This document shows positions 1 to 5,743 of a stretch of 11,087 bases of DNA, piece after piece (within the stretch, counting starts at the first letter, position 1; every line of letters begins with the position of its first letter). The stretch covers positions 1 through 11,087 of the forward strand of contig DAOUAJ010000455.1 of NCBI GenBank assembly GCA_034433615.1, given 5' to 3'. Below the pieces are notes generated by a model. It saw nothing but the letters and a program-made list of their open reading frames with translations. It was not told the DNA's origin and searched no databases. Source of the stretch: DAOUAJ01 sp034433615 (lineage in GTDB: Bacteria > Chloroflexota > Anaerolineae > DUEN01). A program made the position numbers and the translations under genes.

Positions 1-261
1 GAGCCCCGAGGGCGGGGCAATTCCTTCAATGGTGATAATTGATCTCCCCTCGGCCTCGACCGCCAGAACCAGACAAGAGTTGACCAGCACGCCGTCCAGG
101 ATGACGTTGCAGGCGCCACAGTTGCCACTGTTGCACCCTTGCTTTGTGCCTGTCAACCCTAACTCCTCTCGCAACACCTCCAGCAGACTTTGTCGGGGTT
201 CACAGAGAAATTCAACGTCCTCGCCGTTGATGCGTGTGTGCACGAGTACTCTCTTGGACAT
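1..261 (-). CDS. [2Fe-2S] subunit of a xanthine dehydrogenase/CO dehydrogenase-type enzyme (3' end outside window)
   Basis: This is the first 87 codons of a small iron-sulfur subunit of the molybdenum hydroxylase family (CoxS/XdhC type). In such enzymes it passes electrons from the molybdopterin subunit to the FAD subunit in the cytoplasm. The plant-ferredoxin-like N-terminal domain is plain: the cluster loop reads GCNSGNCGAC, giving Cys43, Cys48 and Cys51, and Cys63 is the fourth ligand. The second domain, with the other [2Fe-2S] cluster, lies beyond the left edge (family length about 155-165 residues). The ATG at 261 is preceded by a GAGGAG ribosome site about 6 bases upstream. It follows the FAD-subunit gene after 78 bp, so the two are probably co-transcribed. 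Family assignment is firm. The substrate (purine, CO or another heterocycle or aldehyde) cannot be read from this subunit. Confidence 0.93.
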   Translation of the reverse strand, partial: MSKRVLVHTRINGEDVEFLCEPRQSLLEVLREELGLTGTKQGCNSGNCGACNVILDGVLVNSCLVLAVEAEGRSIITIEGIAPPSGL

Positions 262-276
262 GGGTTGCTCCTCAAT

Positions 277-340
277 AACGTAAAACGTGAAGCGTAAAAC
301 GTCAGCGGAGGTTACCGCTTACGTTTTACTCATTACGTTT
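277..340. repeat. GTAAAACGT repeat cluster with hairpin between the FAD and FeS genes
   Basis: The gap between the two dehydrogenase genes holds copies of a GTAAAACGT-like word: two direct copies at about 277-302 and inverted copies at 319-340. Positions 294-308 pair with 315-329 as a 15-bp stem with one mismatch and a 6-nt loop (309-314). On the minus-strand mRNA this hairpin lies between the FAD-subunit stop (340-342) and the ribosome site of the FeS gene. It could protect the mRNA or tune relative expression, or it may simply be a dispersed repeat. There is no U-tract, so a terminator is unlikely. Confidence 0.6.
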
Positions 341-1212
341 CATGCCCTGGCTCGCTCGATGGCTCTCTCCAGCGCGCGACGGGTCAACACGGCTGACAGG
401 TGTTTGCGCTGGGCGATGGTCCCGCGCATGTCGGTGATGGGGCGAGCTGCTGCCTGGGCAATGTGGGCTGCCTCCGCGATGGATTCGGCGGAGATTCTGC
501 GGCCTGCGAGGTACTCCCCGGCCTCCGGCACGAAGAGTGGGGTCGGCGCTACCGCACCCAGGGCGATACGAGCTGATGTGATGAAAGCTCGGCTTTCATC
601 AAGCACCACGGCGGCTCCTGCGCCGACCACAGCAATGTCCATCTCGTTGCGGGGGGTGAAGCGCAGATAGCTGGCGCCAAACCGTGATTTGGGGGGTGGG
701 ATGTGCAGCGAGACCAGGAACTCACCGCGTTGGAGGACGGTCTGACCTGGCGCCGTGCAGAAATTCTCTACCGGAACTTCCCGATAGCCGTGGGGGCCGG
801 CGATCACGCAGATGGCTTCGTGGACGATCAGGGCCGGGATAGAGTCGGCCGCAGGCGATGCATTGCACAGGTTGCCGCCCAGGCTGGCCCGTCCCTGAAT
901 CTGGACGCTCCCAATCAATGAGACGGCATCAATCAGGCCTGGGTAGGCCCTGGCGATGGCCGGGTTGCCGCAGATCCGGTAGCAGGGTACCGCAGCACCC
1001 AGTCGCAGCCCCACGATGGGATCATAACTCAGTTCATTGACCTCAGGGATCCGCTTGATGTCCACCAGGAGCCTCGCCTCGCGGCGCCCTTCGCGCAATT
1101 GCACCAGGAGATCTGTGCCTCCACTCAGGATCCGGACCTGATCTCCTCCATTGGATAGCAACGAAACTACTTCATTAACGCTGCGGGCTGGAATATACTC
1201 AAATGCTTGCAA
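340..1212 (-). CDS. FAD-binding subunit of a xanthine dehydrogenase/CO dehydrogenase-type enzyme (XdhB/CoxM-like)
   Basis: This 290-residue protein matches the FAD-binding medium subunit of molybdenum hydroxylases, which carries electrons from the [2Fe-2S] subunit to NAD+ or another acceptor. Two FAD-contacting segments are visible: SGGTDLLV near the N-terminus and ASLGGNLCNASPAAD further on. The C-terminal half has the CO_deh_flav_C pattern (RFTPRNEMDIAVVGAGAAV). I chose the TTG at 1212 because a near-perfect ribosome site, GGAGGTGAG at 1216-1224, sits just upstream and the resulting protein starts QAFEYIPARS, where the family normally begins. The length then equals the family norm. Starts at ATG 1227 (its codon directly abuts that ribosome site) or ATG 1287 would add 5 or 25 residues with no good ribosome site. 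It is first in the operon; the FeS gene follows after 78 bp. The substrate is undetermined. Confidence 0.93.
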   Translation of the reverse strand: MQAFEYIPARSVNEVVSLLSNGGDQVRILSGGTDLLVQLREGRREARLLVDIKRIPEVNELSYDPIVGLRLGAAVPCYRICGNPAIARAYPGLIDAVSLIGSVQIQGRASLGGNLCNASPAADSIPALIVHEAICVIAGPHGYREVPVENFCTAPGQTVLQRGEFLVSLHIPPPKSRFGASYLRFTPRNEMDIAVVGAGAAVVLDESRAFITSARIALGAVAPTPLFVPEAGEYLAGRRISAESIAEAAHIAQAAARPITDMRGTIAQRKHLSAVLTRRALERAIERARA

Positions 1213-1215
1213 GGT

Positions 1216-1224
1216 CTCACCTCC
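1216..1224 (-). promoter_or_regulatory. Strong ribosome binding site deciding a TTG start
   Basis: The minus strand reads GGAGGTGAG, complementary to the 3' end of 16S rRNA over nine bases, and its GGAGG core ends 7 nt before the TTG at 1212. No comparable site precedes the upstream ATG codons at 1227 and 1287, so this site argues for the TTG start of the FAD subunit. Confidence 0.7.
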
Positions 1225-1299
1225 CATGATTTCTGCAAGGGCGGAGTTGCCCGCCTCCGCTCCGTTCGCCGTAGACCGCTGTGCCATGGCTGCTCAGCC

Positions 1300-1330
1300 A
1301 GCCTCTCGCAGGTTAAACGTGTGAGAGGCT
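1300..1330. promoter_or_regulatory. Inverted repeat, candidate operator
   Basis: AGCCTCTC (1300-1307) and GAGAGGCT (1323-1330) are perfect 8-bp arms around a 15-bp spacer. Imperfect pairing continues outward (TGCT at 1291-1294 with AGCA at 1331-1334). The arm centres lie about 23 bp, or two helical turns, apart. The element sits just downstream of the predicted leftward start site, where a repressor would block transcription. As RNA it would form a stem-loop in the 5' leader. The protein bound, if any, is unknown. Confidence 0.4.
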
Positions 1331-1349
1331 AAGCAGTCACGTGGCACCA

Positions 1350-1380
1350 ATTATAGCATAAAAACTGCGCCCCCAAGCAA
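1350..1380 (-). promoter_or_regulatory. Extended -10 promoter for the dehydrogenase operon
   Basis: On the minus strand there is a consensus -10 box, TATAAT (1350-1355), preceded by TATGC, giving an extended -10 (TGn). A weak -35 candidate, TTGCTT (1375-1380), lies 19 bp upstream. Transcription would start near 1343. An extended -10 usually tolerates a poor -35. A hairpin (1371-1388) overlaps the -35. Confidence 0.55.
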
Positions 1381-1388
1381 CCTTGGGG
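1371..1388. promoter_or_regulatory. Short GC-rich hairpin overlapping the leftward -35
   Basis: CCCCAAG (1371-1377) and CTTGGGG (1382-1388) form a perfect 7-bp stem with a 4-nt loop. It lies between the two divergent promoters and overlaps the -35 of the leftward one, so it could be a regulator site. On the minus strand a short T-run (five T) follows after about 5 bases, so a weak terminator cannot be excluded, but nothing upstream on that strand obviously needs one. Confidence 0.35.
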
Positions 1389-1411
1389 CAGCGGATTGTA
1401 GATGTCCGTGC

Positions 1412-1440
1412 TTGACAACACCTGCAATATCTGCTAAAAC
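1412..1440 (+). promoter_or_regulatory. Sigma-70-type promoter facing the truncated oxidoreductase
   Basis: A consensus -35 TTGACA (1412-1417), a 17-bp spacer and the -10 TAAAAC (1435-1440, four of six consensus bases) are present. TG at 1432-1433 makes it an extended -10. Transcription would begin near 1447, leaving a leader of about 150 nt before the ATG at 1600. Confidence 0.55.
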
Positions 1441-1599
1441 AGGGCCGTTTGTTCATGCCGTTAGCGAAACACGGAGCAGCAACGAAGCCCACGGCTCTGG
1501 AGAGTGCCATTATCAGCCGCAGGTACTTGAAGAGCGTTGGGGTGTGAGGGGCGACAGACGATGGACAGCAGGTTCAAAGCGAAGGAGAAACAACACACA

Positions 1600-1827
1600 A
1601 TGACTACATTCCGCGTAGGCATCATCGGCTGTGGGCGCCCCTGGAAGACCCAGGGGGCGACGGGTTTTGGCATGTCGCACCAGCATGCGCTGGGCTACGA
1701 GGCATCGCCGGATACCAAAATTGTAGCTCTGGCGGACATCAACCTGGAGAACGCGAAGGCGTTCCAGGCTGTGCACGGCGGGGAGCATATCTATCAGGAC
1801 TACCAGGAGATGCTGGAAGCGGCACGA
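1600..1827 (+). pseudogene. Truncated Gfo/Idh/MocA oxidoreductase, N-terminal NAD(P)-binding part only
   Basis: From ATG 1600 the reading frame gives a typical start of a Gfo/Idh/MocA dehydrogenase: a beta-strand and glycine loop (RVGIIGCGRP), GATGFGMSHQHALGY, the second strand VALADIN, then YQDYQEMLEAAR. After about residue 76 (near 1827) the similarity stops. The EKP catalytic segment and the whole C-terminal domain are absent, where family members run to 330-400 residues. The frame continues as unrelated sequence to a stop at 2025, overlapping the end of the convergent gene, so a 141-residue chimera could still be made. An AAGGAG ribosome site lies 12 bases upstream and a good promoter further back, so the 5' control region is intact. 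The break coincides with the start of the polysaccharide cluster. A deletion or insertion scar and an assembly error are both possible. Confidence 0.75.
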
Positions 1828-1859
1828 GCCCCGTTCAGGTCATGTGGCGGCTGCCTGAA

Positions 1860-2855
1860 TCATGCGTCCAACCGGATCAACCGTCGTTCCCGGCCCGACG
1901 CCACCAACATCTGGGCCAGGTACACCGCGCGTAACCCCTCCTCGCCCCCAACCAGAGGCGGCTCTCCACGGATCACGGCGCGCACGAAGGCTTCTAACTC
2001 TTCCTTAAGGGGCTCTTGCCGGTGAATCTCGTAGCGAGTGACCTTACCCTCGCTCACCCCCATCAACGCGATCAACCCCTCCCAACCGTTGGCTGAGCTG
2101 TTCTCGTAGAAGAACAGATCTTGCGTCAGATAATTGACCAGGAACATGCCTCGTTCGCCCAGCACACTCAACTGGCGGATCTTGGTGGGCGTCAACCAGT
2201 TCACATCCAGCAGGCCGATGGTGCCGTTGCGAAATTTGAGGAGACCTGATAGCAGGTCTTCATGCTGCACGTGAATTTCCCGTTCCGTCTCAGCGTAGAG
2301 CGACTCGATGGGCGATCCGTTCAGGTATTCCATGATGTTGAGCTCATGAGTGGCCAGATCGAATACCACGCCCACGTCCTCTACCCGCGACGGGAACGGC
2401 CCCACGCGGCGGGCCATCATCTGAAAGACGCGCCCGACCTGGCCGGCATCCAGGCGCCGCTTGAGCTCTTTGACGACGGGGTTAAAGCGCTCGACGTGCC
2501 CTACGGCCAGCGCCACATTCTGGGCCTGCGCAGCAGCGATCAGCGCCCGCCCCTCCTCCACTGACGCGGTCAGAGGCTTTTCAATGAAGACGTGCAGACC
2601 GCGCGCGATCACCTCACTCGCCACTGGAAAGTGCAGGCGCGTGGGCACCGCTACCGTGACGATGTCCAGTCGCTCACGGTCCAGCATCTCCCGATAATCG
2701 CTGTAGGCGGCCGCTTTATACGTACGGGCCACACGCTCCGCTACATCGCGCGAGATGTCCGCCACGGCCGTCAGGTTGACCCCCTCCATCTGTGCGAAGA
2801 CGCGCGCATGGTTACGTCCCATCGCGCCGACACCGATCACAGCCGCTTGCAGCAT
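1860..2855 (-). CDS. Gfo/Idh/MocA family sugar-nucleotide dehydrogenase (GnnA/WbpB-like)
   Basis: This complete 331-residue NAD(P)-dependent oxidoreductase probably oxidises the 3-hydroxyl of a UDP-GlcNAc-type sugar to a 3-keto intermediate for later amination. The N-terminal Rossmann fold starts AVIGVGAMGRNHARVF (residues 5-20). The catalytic EKP motif is at 92-94, followed by GHVERFNP (119-126) and DLATHELNIMEYL, whose Asp166 and His170 are the usual second catalytic group. The combination NHARVF, GHVERFNP and ARRVGPFPSR is what I associate with UDP-N-acetylglucosamine 3-dehydrogenases; this is recalled, not searched. The ATG at 2855 follows GGAG with a 6-base spacer. A TTG at 2867 would place that ribosome site inside the gene. 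It is the last gene of the cluster, 61 bp after the GT-C gene. No aminotransferase partner is in the window, so the sugar product is inferred. Confidence 0.9.
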   Translation of the reverse strand: MLQAAVIGVGAMGRNHARVFAQMEGVNLTAVADISRDVAERVARTYKAAAYSDYREMLDRERLDIVTVAVPTRLHFPVASEVIARGLHVFIEKPLTASVEEGRALIAAAQAQNVALAVGHVERFNPVVKELKRRLDAGQVGRVFQMMARRVGPFPSRVEDVGVVFDLATHELNIMEYLNGSPIESLYAETEREIHVQHEDLLSGLLKFRNGTIGLLDVNWLTPTKIRQLSVLGERGMFLVNYLTQDLFFYENSSANGWEGLIALMGVSEGKVTRYEIHRQEPLKEELEAFVRAVIRGEPPLVGGEEGLRAVYLAQMLVASGRERRLIRLDA

Positions 2856-2916
2856 TTTTATCTCCAACCAAGAGAGGAATTACATCTTGAGAGCTTTTAG
2901 CTCCCAGATTCGGCTA

Positions 2917-4122
2917 TCAGCCCCCAATGAGCAAGCTAATTGCTGAATGCTGACCGCTAACCGCTTTTACACGAGTCAGCATGCCCGCAGCCAGAATCAG
3001 TAAAACCGGCTCCACCGGGGCGCGCATGCGAAAGCCCCCCCAGAATACCAGCGCATTGGCCGTAAAGCAAATCACGACCACATACAACGGGCTGAGACGC
3101 CTCCATTGGGCACGGTACAGCCAGGTGCCGGCCGCCGCCAGTAAGGCGACCGCCACGTAGGCGTAGAAGCCTAGGTTCTCCGGGAAGCCGCGGGTGAACC
3201 GGTACAGATGCCAGAAGTTGACGAAGCGCCAGAACGCCATCGCCGGCAATTCGGCGAGGTGGGCGCGCATGAAAGCCAACCCCATGCCACGCCACAGCCG
3301 ATCCCGCGCCACCTCGCTCAAACCCTCACCGCAGCGCGCCCCTCTCACCCAGCAGGGCGAAACCCAATCACCCCAGTAAGTCGGATCGTTGAGGATGATC
3401 TCGTTGTACGAGCCCAACAGCACCGCGCCCCCCATAGTGCTGAACGGAATGAAAGCGCCCATTGCGATCTGGTTGCGTATCACCCATGGCGCCAGCAGCG
3501 CGGCGACGAGCACAGTGAACCTGACCATGATCGGCCAGGCTCGCCGTCCCCAGTACCACAGGCTCCAGGCCACCGTTCCTGCCCACAAGATGAATCCGTT
3601 GGGCCGGGTGAGCGCTGCCAGCCCTAACGCCACACCTAACATGACGACGCCGCCAGCCTGAGGGCGCTCCTTCAGCCGCAACATGGCCCACAACACCAGC
3701 GTGGTCCACAGAACGAAAGCCGTTTCCGACAGCAGTTGACCATCGTTGTAAATGAGCAGCGGATAGCCGGCAGCCATGACTCCGGCCAGCCGGCCCGGCC
3801 CCTCCCCTAACGCCTGAGCACCTGCCCGATAGACGACCACACAGGTGAGCGCGCCCAGAACGTTTTGCATTACCAACGCAGCGCCGTAGTGAACGCCAAA
3901 CAGCGCATAGACGCCAGCCAGCAACAGAGGGAAGACGGGCGGCCGGATCGCGGTTAGTTCACCAGAGGCGAGACGATACCCCCGGCCGGCCGCCAAACTC
4001 TCGGCGATGGCACTGTACTCAGCCGCGTCCAACTGCGGCATATAGTCCCACCCCACGAACCACGTCACGTAGGCCAGGCGCAGGGCTAGCGCCAGCAAGA
4101 AAATCAAGACGGCCCACTTCAT
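2917..4122 (-). CDS. Membrane GT-C glycosyltransferase, ArnT/PMT (GT39/GT83)-like
   Basis: This 401-residue multi-pass membrane protein probably moves a sugar from a polyprenyl-phosphate donor to the growing glycan on the outer side of the membrane. Membrane segments alternate along the chain: residues 1-24, then pairs from about 65-100, 112-150, 158-190, 198-215 and 315-385. The first external loop has the acidic pair of the fold (LDAAEYSAIAESLAAGRGY, Asp32 and Glu35), then RPPVFPLLL (60-68). LTRPNG (171-176) and APWVIRNQ (211-218) also match. The ATG at 4122 overlaps the acetyltransferase stop as ATGA, which decides the start; a start at 4170 is possible but would put 16 polar residues first. 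The last ~15 residues (VSGQHSAISLL) are encoded by intergenic-type heptamer repeats, so the natural C-terminus may have been replaced. Family confident; donor and acceptor unknown. Confidence 0.9.
   Translation of the reverse strand: MKWAVLIFLLALALRLAYVTWFVGWDYMPQLDAAEYSAIAESLAAGRGYRLASGELTAIRPPVFPLLLAGVYALFGVHYGAALVMQNVLGALTCVVVYRAGAQALGEGPGRLAGVMAAGYPLLIYNDGQLLSETAFVLWTTLVLWAMLRLKERPQAGGVVMLGVALGLAALTRPNGFILWAGTVAWSLWYWGRRAWPIMVRFTVLVAALLAPWVIRNQIAMGAFIPFSTMGGAVLLGSYNEIILNDPTYWGDWVSPCWVRGARCGEGLSEVARDRLWRGMGLAFMRAHLAELPAMAFWRFVNFWHLYRFTRGFPENLGFYAYVAVALLAAAGTWLYRAQWRRLSPLYVVVICFTANALVFWGGFRMRAPVEPVLLILAAGMLTRVKAVSGQHSAISLLIGG
2940..2967. repeat. Heptamer repeat inside the 3' end of the GT-C gene
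   Basis: Four consecutive 7-mers, TTGCTGA, ATGCTGA, CCGCTAA and CCGCTTT, occur on the plus strand with the pattern NNGCTRA. The same word family fills the gap at 4719-4827. Here it is translated, forming the C-terminal residues of the GT-C protein just before its stop at 2917-2919. More diverged GCT-containing words continue to about 2890 in the gap that follows. Confidence 0.6.
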
Positions 4123-4706
4123 GCGCTCTCGTCTGCTCCCAAATGGTACGTAGCGCCACACGCTGGACATGTCTGCTCGTCCCCTTGATCGTGCAGAGAG
4201 TGGCCACAACGACAGACGTACCCTGCCAACCGCGCCGGGTTGCCCAGCACCAGGCCCTGGGCCGGCACATCGCGGGTGACGACAGCCCCCGCGCCCACCA
4301 GGGCGAACGGCCCCACCGTGACGCCCGCCAGCAGGATGGCTCCCGCGCCGATGGACGCCCCATGACACACCCGGGTGGGCGCCACCTCCCAATCGTTGTC
4401 TTGCTTTAGCCGGCCGTCCGGTGTGATCGCCCGCGGGTAGCGATCATTGGTCAGGCAGGCATTCGGCCCCACAAACACGCCATCCTCCAGTGTGACACCG
4501 TGGTAAATAGAAGCGTTGTTCTGGATCTTCACCCGATCACCAATGACCACATCCCGGTCAACGTACACGTTCTTACCCAGGATGCACTCCCGACCGATCA
4601 CCGCGCCTTCACGCACCTGAGCATGGTGCCAGATGCGCGTGCCTGCGCCGATGCGCGCGCGGGGCGAAACTTCCGCCGTCGGATGGATCAAAGGCTCCTC
4701 GTCCAT
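4119..4706 (-). CDS. WbpD-like left-handed beta-helix sugar N-acetyltransferase with C-terminal zinc ribbon
   Basis: This 195-residue hexapeptide-repeat acyltransferase resembles WbpD/WlbB, which acetylate the 3-amino group of UDP-3-amino sugars using acetyl-CoA. The N-terminal three quarters is a run of [LIV]Gxxxx turns (VIGRECILGKNVYVDRDVVI and IGAGAILLAGVTVGPFALV). The active-site loop LTNDRYPRA (85-93) sits where WbpD has its N-rich loop. LVLGNPARLAGYV closes the helix. The last ~30 residues add a small zinc-ribbon pattern: CRC (Cys165, Cys167), then CPAC (Cys180, Cys183). The ATG at 4706 has a GAGGAG ribosome site placed very close (2-4 nt). The stop overlaps the next gene by four bases. 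It pairs logically with the GnnA/WbpB-like dehydrogenase two genes on, implying a 3-acetamido sugar; the acetyl (rather than another acyl) donor is assumed. Confidence 0.92.
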   Translation of the reverse strand: MDEEPLIHPTAEVSPRARIGAGTRIWHHAQVREGAVIGRECILGKNVYVDRDVVIGDRVKIQNNASIYHGVTLEDGVFVGPNACLTNDRYPRAITPDGRLKQDNDWEVAPTRVCHGASIGAGAILLAGVTVGPFALVGAGAVVTRDVPAQGLVLGNPARLAGYVCRCGHSLHDQGDEQTCPACGATYHLGADESA

Positions 4707-4718
4707 ATCTCCTCGATG

Positions 4719-4827
4719 GATCAGCGGTCAGCGATCAGCAATCAGCTTTAAGCTCAGTACTTTAGGCCGAAAGTTGGCGGCTAATGGCTGAAAGCTGAAA
4801 GCTGATAGCTGACGGCTAGTAGCTCAC
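4719..4827. repeat. Two opposed tracts of degenerate heptamers filling an intergenic gap
   Basis: The gap between the Alg13-like gene and the acetyltransferase gene is built of 7-bp words. Tract one (4719-4746) is GATCAGC, GGTCAGC, GATCAGC, AATCAGC. Tract two (4779-4827) is GGCTAAT, GGCTGAA, AGCTGAA, AGCTGAT, AGCTGAC, GGCTAGT, AGCTCAC. The tracts are inverted relative to each other: ATCAGCTTT (4741-4749) pairs perfectly with AAAGCTGAT (4798-4806). The left gene's stop codon (4824-4826) lies in the last unit. I found no promoter or terminator in the gap, so this could be an mRNA processing or stability hairpin or a replication-slippage repeat. Confidence 0.75.
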
Positions 4828-5270
4828 ATTCGCAAATAGGCGTGAATGATCTCATGAATGCGGCAGGGCGGCGGGTGATACGGCACAGGGGTGAAGGTAC
4901 GGGCCTGCTCCAGCGCCCCCGACAGGTCTTGCACACGTCGGCACCAGATGAGGTGCCCGTCGCGGGAGAAGATCTCGGCCAGGCTGGCCTGGTGGCCATG
5001 GTACGTCGCCGGGTTGGGAACGCACACCACCCGCTTCCCCAGCCCTAATGCCTCCACGATCACCCCTAACCCGGCGTGGCAGACGACCAGATCGGCCTGC
5101 GCCATGTATGGCTCCAAAGCGGGCGCGTAGCGGAAGTAGCGAGCGTGCCGCGGCTCGTACCTGCCGCTGCCGATCTGCATGAGCACCTCCTCACCCAGCC
5201 CGCACGCCAGCCGATCCATCTCCTGCACCAGCGCGTCAAAATCCGTGTGCCCCACCGTGACGAAGATCAC
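4824..5270 (-). CDS. Alg13-like catalytic half of a split UDP-sugar glycosyltransferase (PssE/EpsF type, GT28 C-terminal domain)
   Basis: This 148-residue protein corresponds to the C-terminal GT28 domain alone, like eukaryotic Alg13 and bacterial PssE or Cps14G. It binds the UDP-sugar but needs a membrane-anchored Alg14-like partner for activity. Visible signatures are the opening FVTVGHTDFDALVQEMDRL and the nucleotide-binding core ADLVVCHAGLGVIVEALGLG, followed by VVCVPNP and HGHQASLAE. I chose the GTG at 5270: it makes a GTGA overlap with the Alg14-like stop and lies 5 bases after GGAGG, while GTG 5273 would be only 2 bases away. The gene order, Alg14-like then Alg13-like, is the standard bacterial arrangement. 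The probable role is transfer of the second sugar onto a polyprenyl-linked primer at the inner membrane face. The donor sugar cannot be read from sequence. Confidence 0.9.
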   Translation of the reverse strand: MIFVTVGHTDFDALVQEMDRLACGLGEEVLMQIGSGRYEPRHARYFRYAPALEPYMAQADLVVCHAGLGVIVEALGLGKRVVCVPNPATYHGHQASLAEIFSRDGHLIWCRRVQDLSGALEQARTFTPVPYHPPPCRIHEIIHAYLRM

Positions 5271-5743
5271 CACAGCCTCCCGGCGTAGATTGACCCCGGC
5301 GCCTGAGTTTGCAATTCCGGCCACTGCACGAAAAACAGGTCCGCCAGGTGGACCATGATCTTGCCTGTCGTCGTCAGGTGATGCACGGGCGAGGCGGTCT
5401 CCACGTAGATGACGTGAGCACCCATCAACTTGCCCAGCAGCGACACAGGCACGGCCAGCCCGGCCCCGGCGCTCAACACCACATCCGGCCGCACGCAACG
5501 CAGCGCTCGCGCCGCCTGCAGGCACGAAACCAGCAGCTTCCACGCAACCAGCCAGGGCGGATCGTCCTTGAAGCGGGGGCGCAGGGCACGGAAGACCGGG
5601 CCAGGTTGCTGGATCTTGGCTTCCGACACCGCGTCGTCGGCTGCGATCAGGTAGCTGTATTCGTAGATGGGCCCCAATAGTTCCACCAGGCGCACCATCT
5701 CCTTCGTATGGCCACCGGAGCCCAGCACCACCAGAATCTTCAA
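5267..5743 (-). CDS. Alg14-like membrane-anchor half of a split UDP-sugar glycosyltransferase (PssD/EpsE type)
   Basis: This 158-residue protein matches Alg14, PssD and Cps14F, the acceptor-binding and membrane-recruiting subunit that works with an Alg13-like catalytic partner. It opens with the glycine loop GSGGHTKEM (residues 8-16). Further on are VVLSAGAGLAVPVSLLGKLMGAHVIYVETASPV and the family ending ADLFFVQWPEL before a short tail. In many bacterial members the N-terminal strand and the region around residues 70-105 serve as the membrane-binding part. Translation is taken from the TTG at 5743, because TTGA overlaps the upstream GT4 stop by four bases and a GGAGG site lies 8 bases before it. 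No ATG is close enough to keep the glycine loop. Its stop overlaps the partner gene's start, consistent with equal production of the two halves. Confidence 0.9.
   Translation of the reverse strand: MKILVVLGSGGHTKEMVRLVELLGPIYEYSYLIAADDAVSEAKIQQPGPVFRALRPRFKDDPPWLVAWKLLVSCLQAARALRCVRPDVVLSAGAGLAVPVSLLGKLMGAHVIYVETASPVHHLTTTGKIMVHLADLFFVQWPELQTQAPGSIYAGRLW

Larger units (their letters stand above)
1213..1599. other. Divergent intergenic control region
   Basis: These 387 bp separate the leftward dehydrogenase operon from the rightward truncated oxidoreductase. I see one good promoter in each direction, a long inverted repeat, a short GC hairpin and the ribosome site of the FAD gene. I see no convincing gene: the short open frames here have no family signature and the region is less GC-rich than its flanks. 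If the FAD gene starts at 1212, its mRNA leader is about 130 nt. Confidence 0.6.

Noticed and set aside
1828..1859. Terminator between the convergent genes (TTCAGG...CCTGAA arms)
   Set aside because: The arms are only 6 bp with a long loop and no T-run; not distinguishable from chance.
4719..4827. CRISPR array
   Set aside because: The repeats are 7 bp, degenerate and directly adjacent, with no spacers, and no cas genes are nearby.
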